From Shewanella intestini (GTDB lineage: Bacteria; Pseudomonadota; Gammaproteobacteria; Enterobacterales; Shewanellaceae), in the NCBI RefSeq assembly GCF_018221465.1, contig NZ_JAAIKR010000021.1, forward strand, positions 1 through 38,584: a stretch of DNA of 38,584 nucleotides, read 5' to 3'. Shown here one piece after another: positions 27,741-34,952 of this stretch. The translations under genes and the position numbers were made by a program. Under the pieces are notes generated by a model that worked only from the letters and a program-made list of their open reading frames with translations, had not been told where the DNA came from and did no database searches. The number at the start of each line of letters is the position of its first letter. Within the stretch, counting starts at the first letter, position 1.

Positions 27741-27896
27741 AATTTGCTCGATTGCCTGTATGAAATGAAAAATGTGCGTTTACTAATATCAATTATAAGT
27801 TTAGATAGTTAAACTCTACGACTGAATATTAGATAAAATTGATTATTAATCTAAAAAAAACAAAAACAAACTAATAAAGTCAATTTAGGATCACTG

Positions 27897-28400
27897 ATGC
27901 GCCATATTTGTTATCATTTGATGCTGTTATGCTCAATCTTATTTACCTCCTACTCCTTCGCCTCTCTCAAAGATGTTAAAATTGACTTAGTGATTGTCAA
28001 TAAATCCAGTTCCTCTATGAAAGTCATGCACCAAGGAAAGATATTAAAAACCTATCGCATTGCTATGGGTGACGTGCCTAAAGGGCATAAACTGACAGAA
28101 GGCGATCAACGCACCCCCCAAGGGCGTTATATTTTAGATTACAAAAAAGCAGACAGTGCTTTTTACCGCTCATTCCACATTTCTTACCCAAATGATGAAG
28201 ACAAGCTTAGGGCAAAAGCGCTTGGGATCAGCCCTGGCGGGTTTATCATGATACACGGTGAAAACCCACAATCTGCATTGCCACCTTTAGAAGCGCAAAA
28301 ATATAACTGGACTAATGGCTGCATTGCAGTAACCAATAAAGAAATGGATGAGCTATGGCAAATCATTGAGCCTGGAACACCTATCGAAATTTGGCCATAA
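27897..28400 (+). CDS. L,D-transpeptidase (YkuD domain) family protein
   Basis: Periplasmic enzyme expected to cross-link or modify peptidoglycan. The 167 residues have a signal peptide (cleavage after SFA, near 22) and one YkuD domain. The catalytic set is H120 in MIHGEN and C142 in TNGCIAV; the usual SHGCIR reads TNGCIA, as in a known short subfamily with WTNGCIAV. TPQGRY at 73-78 is also conserved. AGGA lies 6 bases before the ATG. yecM follows after 44 bases and may be co-transcribed. Confidence 0.88.
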   Translation: MRHICYHLMLLCSILFTSYSFASLKDVKIDLVIVNKSSSSMKVMHQGKILKTYRIAMGDVPKGHKLTEGDQRTPQGRYILDYKKADSAFYRSFHISYPNDEDKLRAKALGISPGGFIMIHGENPQSALPPLEAQKYNWTNGCIAVTNKEMDELWQIIEPGTPIEIWP

Positions 28401-28444
28401 ACCAGGCAACATTTACTTTTGTTATCACACACAGTGGAATTGAC

Positions 28445-29011
28445 ATGAACTATCAAACATTGCAACGCACTTGGCCTGAATTTAACCAACAGATTTTGGC
28501 AATGATGAAACAGCTAGGTTTAGATGCGCTTAAGCTCGAATGTGATCACGCCGCGTTACGGGTCAATCATGTTGAATTTGCTGAGCAACTATGCAATGAA
28601 TTTGCCGAACATGGTGAGGTTATTTCAAGCAATATCATTAATGGTCGACCAATTTTAATTATCAAATTAAATCAACCCATGCCACTTGGCGAACAAAGCA
28701 TTGCGTGCGTAGAACTGCCCTATCCCGCCAACAAAAATTACCCTGTTGAAGGCTGGGAGCACATTGAATTAGTATTTCCTACTCCAGCGCAAAATTGTGA
28801 GCAACTGGCCAAAGCGTTAATCACACAAATTCCCTCACTAGAAAGTGTCATTAACGGTGAAACAGATATAAACGTGAAAATGAGTTCGCCTAAAGGCGAC
28901 AATGAACGAATTTCAAACCCAACAATTGCCTTTAAGCTGGGGAATATTTGTATAAAAGTGCACCCACATAGCATTGAAACCATTATAAAAAGTGAAACGA
29001 ATTCGCGCTAA
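28445..29011 (+). CDS. yecM: YecM family VOC-fold protein
   Basis: The 188 residues (E. coli YecM 188) match YecM: DHAALRVNHVEFAEQL near the start, GRPILIIKLNQP, VELPYPANKNYPVEGWEHIELV and KLGNICIKVHPHS. It belongs to the vicinal-oxygen-chelate fold, with H and E residues that could hold a metal; its reaction is unknown. I use ATG 28445 (GGA 6 bases upstream), which gives the family length; a TTG 18 codons earlier overlaps the previous gene and is unlikely. Confidence 0.9.
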   Translation: MNYQTLQRTWPEFNQQILAMMKQLGLDALKLECDHAALRVNHVEFAEQLCNEFAEHGEVISSNIINGRPILIIKLNQPMPLGEQSIACVELPYPANKNYPVEGWEHIELVFPTPAQNCEQLAKALITQIPSLESVINGETDINVKMSSPKGDNERISNPTIAFKLGNICIKVHPHSIETIIKSETNSR

Positions 29012-29036
29012 AATCAGCTCAGTTCAACCCCGTTAT

Positions 29037-29066
29037 AAGTTATGCATTACGCCTAATGCATAACTT
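29037..29066. other. Perfect 13-bp hairpin between convergent genes
   Basis: AAGTTATGCATTA, loop CGCC, TAATGCATAACTT. No T run follows on either strand, so it may stop transcription poorly or serve as a 3' stabiliser for yecM and the amidohydrolase mRNA. Confidence 0.6.
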
Positions 29067-29094
29067 AAACAGCGTTTAAATCATTACCCACTTC

Positions 29095-30402
29095 TTACTG
29101 CTTATAAACCTTGCCGTCTTTCATTACAAAGCCCACATTCAATAATGACGCAATGTCTTCTAATGGGCTAATTTCTACTGCGATAATATCGGCATATTTC
29201 CCAGGTGTAATCGTACCTAACTTGTCGCTCATGCCAATTAAGTCCGCCGCATTCACCGTGGCTGATTTTAGTATTTCCGCTGCTGGCATACCTGCTTGGT
29301 GCATCAATACTGCTTCTTGAGCATTAATGCCATGTAATGAGACGCCGCTGTCTGTACCAAAGGCAATTTTCACTCCCGCTTTATACGACCGAGCAAAGTT
29401 TTCTAGCATATCAGGCCCCACCCGAATGGCTTTGGCTTTTACCGGTGCTGACATAAAGTCTGAATTTTTTGCCATATCCACAACCGTGGCTCCTGCTAGT
29501 AACGTTGGAACTAAATATGCCCCAGTTTGTTTAAATAACTTAATGGTTTCTTCGTCGGCATAACTGCCATGTTCAACACTGTCTACACCTGCCCTTAGCG
29601 CGGCATTAATGCCAGCCGTTGCATGAGCATGACTGGCGACTTTACGGCCTAAAGCATGAGCAGTATCAACAATCTCTTTAAGTTCATTGTCTGTCATTTG
29701 TTGTCCAGTGCCGGTGTCAGTATCAGATAAGACCCCACCAGTTGAAGCCACTTTGATTGCATCTGCGCCATATTTAATTGCATGACGCGTCATTTTTCGA
29801 CATTCAAATGGGCCATCACAAATCGTTTTAGGTGACTTCATTGCCAGTACGTCATGTGCCATACCATCGGCATCTAAATGACCACCGGTAATTGCTATTC
29901 CCGCAGCAGCAATAATTCTTGGGCCGTCAATCCAACCTTTATTCACGCCGTCACGTAATGCATACATTTCCTGCGGACGACTTAATAAATCTCGAACAGT
30001 AGTAAATCCTGCAAGCAAGGTTTGTTTCGCGTAATACACGCTGTGCATACCAATATCTGCATTTGAAAGCTTAACGGTATCTTCAATATTATGTGGCCCT
30101 AATTCCATCTGTAAATGGACATGCATGTCCATTAAACCTGGCATGACAAATCGGTCAGACAAATCAATAACTGAAGCATTAGCGGCAATATCTTTTGGGG
30201 CTACAAAACCTGCTTTAACAGCTTCAATCACATTATCTTTAATAATGATTGAGTGTTTTTTTAATGGTTTTTTACCCGGCACAGTTAATAACTCTCCGGC
30301 ATGGATAACCGTATAACTTCCCAGCTTTTTATTAGTCGCATAAGCGGGTCCACTTATTAGGCCAACGACAAGAATGACAATCCATAAGTTATACAAACGC
30401 AT
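29095..30402 (-). CDS. Secreted metal-dependent amidohydrolase (dipeptidase/carboxypeptidase-like)
   Basis: Member of the amidohydrolase superfamily, close to the imidazolonepropionase-like or Xaa-Arg/Lys dipeptidase group. The 435 residues begin with a signal peptide (cleavage after AYA near 23), so it acts in the periplasm or outside. Metal-site motifs are complete: MDMHVHLQ, the probable carboxylated lysine in AIKVASTGG, HAHAT, VEHGSYAD and FGTDSG. AAGGA is 7 bases before the ATG. Divergent from a secreted S9 peptidase, it suggests a joint peptide-scavenging function; that is inference. Confidence 0.88.
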   Translation of the reverse strand: MRLYNLWIVILVVGLISGPAYATNKKLGSYTVIHAGELLTVPGKKPLKKHSIIIKDNVIEAVKAGFVAPKDIAANASVIDLSDRFVMPGLMDMHVHLQMELGPHNIEDTVKLSNADIGMHSVYYAKQTLLAGFTTVRDLLSRPQEMYALRDGVNKGWIDGPRIIAAAGIAITGGHLDADGMAHDVLAMKSPKTICDGPFECRKMTRHAIKYGADAIKVASTGGVLSDTDTGTGQQMTDNELKEIVDTAHALGRKVASHAHATAGINAALRAGVDSVEHGSYADEETIKLFKQTGAYLVPTLLAGATVVDMAKNSDFMSAPVKAKAIRVGPDMLENFARSYKAGVKIAFGTDSGVSLHGINAQEAVLMHQAGMPAAEILKSATVNAADLIGMSDKLGTITPGKYADIIAVEISPLEDIASLLNVGFVMKDGKVYKQ

Positions 30403-30913
30403 TATTATTTCCTTTAAACGTATTTTTTGAGTTTTATTTTAATGACACGACTTGTCATAACAAATTACACAGTTTAATTATCGCGGTAAAAAACCGTTTA
30501 ACGCTAACGTTTAACCACAGCAGTAAATAATAACGCCTAACTTGTAGCACTTGGTAATAGCCAACAAATTCGGTTTATAAGCTTAAGCGAAACGGTTACA
30601 TCGCGTCTTCAAACTAACAAACATTAAATATTGAAATGTCAGTCCTAATATTGACCTAGGAGGTGACAGTTCACTATCTGACTGCACAAAAAACAATTAA
30701 GATACTGATTTGTATCAGTTAAATATAGTTAGTCATTAAGCACAACTGTATTTAATGGGTAAATTGAGCAATGAATCCCCCTAAGTACAACCAATGAAAC
30801 TCACAAAATGTGAACCTAAATTTACAATAATTGTAATTTAATCTGTTTGTGATAATTTATCAACCTGCTCGTTCGGTTTTTATACAACAGCATCATCATT
30901 TAAAGGAATAAAA
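30403..30913. promoter_or_regulatory. Divergent regulatory region of two peptidase genes
   Basis: This 511-base region has no supported gene. It contains three short perfect dyads close to the S9 gene: TCACA-AAA-TGTGA (30801-30813), TTACAAT-A-ATTGTAA (30822-30836) and TGATAA-T-TTATCA (30850-30862). The first two are centred 22 bases apart, two helical turns. None matches a motif I can name safely: the first is not a CRP site because the halves are reversed, and the third is one base per arm short of a Fur unit. Confidence 0.45.
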
Positions 30914-32971
30914 ATGAATCACTCGATGAAACATATGCTCTATTTTGCTGGTATTTATTGTTTTTGTATTTTTAGCTTGCAGGTAAAAGCGCAACCCGTA
31001 AACCGGCCTAATACCCTCGTCCTTGAAGATATCTTTCATCTTGAATATGCATCACAATTACAAATAAGCAACGATGCTCAAACGGTGTTTTTTGTGAGAA
31101 ATGCCTTTGACATTAATACAGATAAAAAAGTCACAACCCTTTGGTCTGTAGATAAACAGCAGCAATTAACCCCGTTAACGCCCGGCACTGCAAACGAAAA
31201 CGCGCCGACGCTCTCACCTAATAATGAAAAGCTAGCTTATATTTCCACGGCTAGCGGCCAGCCACAAATTCATGTCACTTGGTTAAAAACAGCCACATCG
31301 ACTCAATTAAGCCGGCTAAGCACTCCACCGACAAATATAACTTGGTCTTCTGATAGTCAATGGTTGGCTTTTAGTGCATTTGTGCCAACACCAGCAAAAC
31401 AGGCATTTACCTTGCCGCCCAAGCCTGCCGGCGCAACATGGGCAAAGCCTGCAACTTATATTGACCAAATGTACTACCGATTTGACGGCGCAGGATATTT
31501 ACAATCAGGCAATCAACAACTCTTTATCATGTCTGCAAATGGTGGCGGTTTGCGGCAGTTGACATTTGATTCCTTTGATCATAATGGCCAAATAAGTTGG
31601 ACTAAAGATAATCAACATATTATTTATAGTGCAAATAAAGGAGACGATAACGCGCTGCAGTGGACTGATAGCAATCTCTATAGCATTAACATCAACAGCG
31701 GAGTCAATCAGCAATTAACCCAACGTATTGGGCCTGATCATTCCCCCATAGTGTCACCTAATGGTCAATGGATAGCTTATTTGGGTTATGACCAAAACGA
31801 TAGAAATTATGAAAACACCGAACTTTATATCATGCGCCTTGATGGCAGTGATAAACGCAGTCTCACCGCCAAATTAGACAGGTCGATAAATAAAATACTT
31901 TGGGACAACGACAGTCAACATGTCTATTTCAGTTACCATGATCACGGCGAAAGTTACGTTGCCAAACAAGCATTGACAGGAACAAGACACATTGTCGCCA
32001 AACAATTGGGCGGGTTATCGTTGGGACGTCCATATACTGCTAGCGATTTTGATGTTGCCCGCGACGGCACAATCGCATTTACCTATTCAAACCCGCAGCG
32101 CCCAGCCGATATTGCCATGACTAAGGACGCAATAACTACAAAATTAACTCATTTAAATGCAGATGCTTTAGGTCGCAAGCAACTGGCTAAAATCGAGTCA
32201 ATAACCGTTAAATCATCAGCAGATCAACGACCGATTCAGGCATGGATTGCTTACCCACCAGGGTATGAACAAGGTGTGAAGAATAACCAGAAGTACCCAT
32301 TAATTTTGGAAATACATGGTGGCCCTGTCACGAATTATGGACCCCATTTTGCCGCAGAAATACAACTGATGGCAGCACAAGGCTACGTGGTGGTTTATGC
32401 CAACCCAAGAGGCAGCGACAGTTATGGTAAAGCATTTGCTCAGAGCATCTATAACAATTACCCAAGCCAAGATTATGACGACTTAATGTCAGTTGTCGAT
32501 GGGGTGATTCAACACGCTGAAATTGACCATCAAGCCCTATTTGTGACCGGCGGATCCGGTGGTGGTGTACTTACTGCGTGGATTGTTGGTCATACTAACC
32601 GTTTCAAAGCCGCTGTGGTGGCTAAGCCAGTCATAAATTGGTTAAGTTTTTCATTAACCACTGACTTACATTCATTTGTGATCAAAAACTGGTTTGAAAA
32701 AATGCCCTGGGAAGCCCCTGAACAATATTTAAAACTATCGCCAATTACTTATGTTGGTCAAGTATCGACTCCCACAATGTTACTGACCGGAGAAGCTGAC
32801 CTACGCACGCCAATAGGTGAGACTGAACAGTTTTATCAAGCATTAAAGTTACGCGGGGTTGACACAGCTATGGTCAGGATACCTGATGCCGATCATGGCA
32901 TTTATAAAAAGCCAAGTCACTTAATGAGTAAAGTCGGCCATATTTTATGGTGGTTTGAGAAGTATAAATAA
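30914..32971 (+). CDS. S9 family serine peptidase (acylaminoacyl-peptidase type)
   Basis: Secreted prolyl-oligopeptidase-family enzyme that removes residues from short peptides. The 685 residues have a signal peptide (cleavage after VKA, near 27). A WD40-like beta-propeller covers about residues 50-420, with TolB-like blocks such as SPNNEKLAYIS. An alpha/beta hydrolase domain follows (about 430-685). The catalytic triad is visible: S548 in GGSGGG, D629 in TGEADLRTP and H661 in DADHGIY. The oxyanion segment EIHGGPVTNYG is present. AAGGA stands 6 bases before the ATG. Confidence 0.94.
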   Translation: MNHSMKHMLYFAGIYCFCIFSLQVKAQPVNRPNTLVLEDIFHLEYASQLQISNDAQTVFFVRNAFDINTDKKVTTLWSVDKQQQLTPLTPGTANENAPTLSPNNEKLAYISTASGQPQIHVTWLKTATSTQLSRLSTPPTNITWSSDSQWLAFSAFVPTPAKQAFTLPPKPAGATWAKPATYIDQMYYRFDGAGYLQSGNQQLFIMSANGGGLRQLTFDSFDHNGQISWTKDNQHIIYSANKGDDNALQWTDSNLYSININSGVNQQLTQRIGPDHSPIVSPNGQWIAYLGYDQNDRNYENTELYIMRLDGSDKRSLTAKLDRSINKILWDNDSQHVYFSYHDHGESYVAKQALTGTRHIVAKQLGGLSLGRPYTASDFDVARDGTIAFTYSNPQRPADIAMTKDAITTKLTHLNADALGRKQLAKIESITVKSSADQRPIQAWIAYPPGYEQGVKNNQKYPLILEIHGGPVTNYGPHFAAEIQLMAAQGYVVVYANPRGSDSYGKAFAQSIYNNYPSQDYDDLMSVVDGVIQHAEIDHQALFVTGGSGGGVLTAWIVGHTNRFKAAVVAKPVINWLSFSLTTDLHSFVIKNWFEKMPWEAPEQYLKLSPITYVGQVSTPTMLLTGEADLRTPIGETEQFYQALKLRGVDTAMVRIPDADHGIYKKPSHLMSKVGHILWWFEKYK

Positions 32972-32983
32972 AGCCCATTAAAC

Positions 32984-33009
32984 AAAAAAGGTGCCAAAGC
33001 ACCTTTTTT
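32984..33009. terminator. Bidirectional terminator between S9 and M23 peptidase genes
   Basis: GGTGC, loop CAAA, GCACC with six As on the left and six Ts on the right; shared by convergent genes. Confidence 0.9.
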
Positions 33010-33025
33010 GATGGAATAAATAAGC

Positions 33026-33856
33026 TTACTCGATGGCTAACACTTGTTTCATTGGTGGCACAACCGTAACGGGATCTAAGCGCATTTGAAACCAATTTAT
33101 GCGCCAATCTAAATGCGGTCCAGTTGCCCTACCTGTCGCACCAATTTCAGCAACATGCTGACCTTGGGTAACTTTATCACCGACGTTGCAATTTATTTTA
33201 CTTAAATGAAGAAACGTAGAGCTAACGCCATAACCATGATCAATTATCATCGTGCCACCCGAATAAAACATGTCTGATTCGGCGAGTGTAACAATACCAC
33301 CCGCGGGAGCAACAACAGGGGTGCCTGTCGGTCTGGCAACATCCACACCAAAGTGCGGATTACCCGGCTTGCCGTTATACACCCGTTGGCTGCCATAAAC
33401 ACCCGATATTCGTCCCGTAACAGGCCATATAAAGTCTTGCATAAAAGCATCTTGTTGGCTAAAAGTATCGCGTGCCGTTCTCACTTGCTGTGCATCTTGA
33501 CGAGCACGTTTTTGAGCAACAGGATTGGGCTTCATTATTTTTTTACTGATCCCATTAACCCGGTCAACTTTATAATGCTTTTTCTCTAATATTAGCGGTT
33601 TTAGTTGAGTTAACCCATCGGGATAAGTCACCTTTAATAATTGTGACAAAGGCGCATCACGCTCAAAACCAATCGCAAAATGTCCATCCGGAGTTACGTG
33701 TACATCTTTCTCATTAAGGGCAATTTGACTACCAGCAGGGACACTACCACGAACTAATGCTCCCTGCTCAAACTGACCTTGCATCACGATTTGGGCTTGC
33801 GCAGTCATAGAGCAAGTGAACAGCATCAATGCTAACGATAATGGGTTTTTTAACAT
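33026..33856 (-). CDS. M23 family (LytM-type) metallopeptidase
   Basis: Periplasmic peptidoglycan endopeptidase or an amidase activator. The 276 residues have a signal peptide (cleavage after AQA near 21), an N-terminal beta domain with a conserved peptidase-associated look (about 25-95), a helical linker and the M23 domain (about 143-270). H168 and D172 (HFGVD) and H217 (FLHLS) are present. The last motif reads GPHLDW: the final His of HxH, normally a zinc ligand, is D250. Some relatives share this, so activity is possible with Asp as ligand. Its ribosome site is weak. Confidence 0.9.
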   Translation of the reverse strand: MLKNPLSLALMLFTCSMTAQAQIVMQGQFEQGALVRGSVPAGSQIALNEKDVHVTPDGHFAIGFERDAPLSQLLKVTYPDGLTQLKPLILEKKHYKVDRVNGISKKIMKPNPVAQKRARQDAQQVRTARDTFSQQDAFMQDFIWPVTGRISGVYGSQRVYNGKPGNPHFGVDVARPTGTPVVAPAGGIVTLAESDMFYSGGTMIIDHGYGVSSTFLHLSKINCNVGDKVTQGQHVAEIGATGRATGPHLDWRINWFQMRLDPVTVVPPMKQVLAIE

Positions 33857-33908
33857 TTCTAAATCTACTTAATCCATGGTCAAAAAATGCACAAGCCAAT
33901 AAAATACA

Positions 33909-34805
33909 CTATGCATTTACCGACGTGATTTTAGTGTCTGTTGAGCTAATTGCTCCCTTGCCAATCCCTTCAAAAGCAATGACCTTAAAATCACTATTAG
34001 GTGATAATGCCTTTAAACTTTGAGCAATAAATTGTGCTAATAATTCAACTGTCGTATCGTGGGGGATTATTTCACAGCAGCCCATTGGCATCGCTAACTG
34101 AAAATCACCTTGCGGAGCTTGGTAATGAAAACCAATATGCGTTTGGGCGTTCACGTTTGCTTGCTTTGACAGCTCAAGCTCGCCAACATCGACAACGTCT
34201 TCTTGCGTCCCTAAATAAATATCTTGCCACCTTTTAGCCCAATAACTATCCCATTTAGGCATAGCCACCCCATTCTCAAAAATGGTAATCGGACTGCGAT
34301 GACCATGAGCAATACGTTGACAGTTACCATCATGTTTTTTAAGACCATGACTGTAATGATAAAAAGGTGTACTAAGCGCTTCATTTCTAAGGGTTAAACT
34401 AATTCCTTGCACATTATCTGGCAACACCTGTGTCAGGGCTTTGTGTAAAAACGCATTCACACTATCAAAATCAATAATTTCAGTTGGGAGTAATGCAAAA
34501 GCTTGTGCTGGACAGGCAAGATGAATATGACCTTTGTTACTGGCGAAATCCATCCATACCCGCTCGGCTTTTTGTTGCCATCTTACTTGACTACAAGCCG
34601 TTGGGATTAGTAGACGATGATCAGCAACCTCGTCGATGGTTTGTTTTATGGTTTTTTTAACTTTACCAAAGTCGAGCACCATATTTTGCTCATCAAGGCC
34701 GCCATCAAGTAGCACATCAACGATCCAACTTTCACCTACCATACCTCTTATTGGACACAAGTACGAAAAATCAATAACGGTTAAATCTTTAACAAATAAT
34801 TGCAT
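33909..34805 (-). CDS. Tandem-domain 6-pyruvoyl-tetrahydropterin synthase/QueD-like protein
   Basis: The family makes or cleaves tetrahydropterins (folate, queuosine or molybdopterin-like pathways) with a zinc site and a Cys/Asp/His set. The 298 residues hold two such folds (about 5-145 and 146-285), while QueD has one of about 120. The first half has lost the zinc histidines (GESW in place of HGHS) but keeps VLDFGKVK, D62-H63 and E141. The second half keeps H153, C162, H167 and H169 (AHGHRS) and E280 but lacks the DF...DH block. TAGGAG is 5 bases before the ATG. Substrate unknown; no other pterin gene is adjacent. Confidence 0.8.
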   Translation of the reverse strand: MQLFVKDLTVIDFSYLCPIRGMVGESWIVDVLLDGGLDEQNMVLDFGKVKKTIKQTIDEVADHRLLIPTACSQVRWQQKAERVWMDFASNKGHIHLACPAQAFALLPTEIIDFDSVNAFLHKALTQVLPDNVQGISLTLRNEALSTPFYHYSHGLKKHDGNCQRIAHGHRSPITIFENGVAMPKWDSYWAKRWQDIYLGTQEDVVDVGELELSKQANVNAQTHIGFHYQAPQGDFQLAMPMGCCEIIPHDTTVELLAQFIAQSLKALSPNSDFKVIAFEGIGKGAISSTDTKITSVNA

Positions 34806-34896
34806 TATTTCTCCTAGGCAGAAAAACAGTCCACCTGAACATTGTTATTCCAAAAAGCGATTAGCTAACGGAAATTTAACGCTATTCTAAACAAAT

Positions 34897-34927
34897 AAAG
34901 CCAATTGAGCGAGGCACAATTGGCTTT
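34897..34927 (-). terminator. Terminator of the GGDEF-EAL gene
   Basis: AAAGCCAATTG and CAATTGGCTTT, 11-bp perfect arms around a 9-base loop, followed on the minus strand by TATTTG; about 25 bases after the gene. Confidence 0.75.
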
Positions 34928-34952
34928 ATATATGGTCAATATAATATTGTTA

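Noticed and set aside
30801-30813. CRP site in the peptidase control region
   Set aside because: CRP needs TGTGA-N6-TCACA; here the halves are in the opposite order with a 3-base gap.
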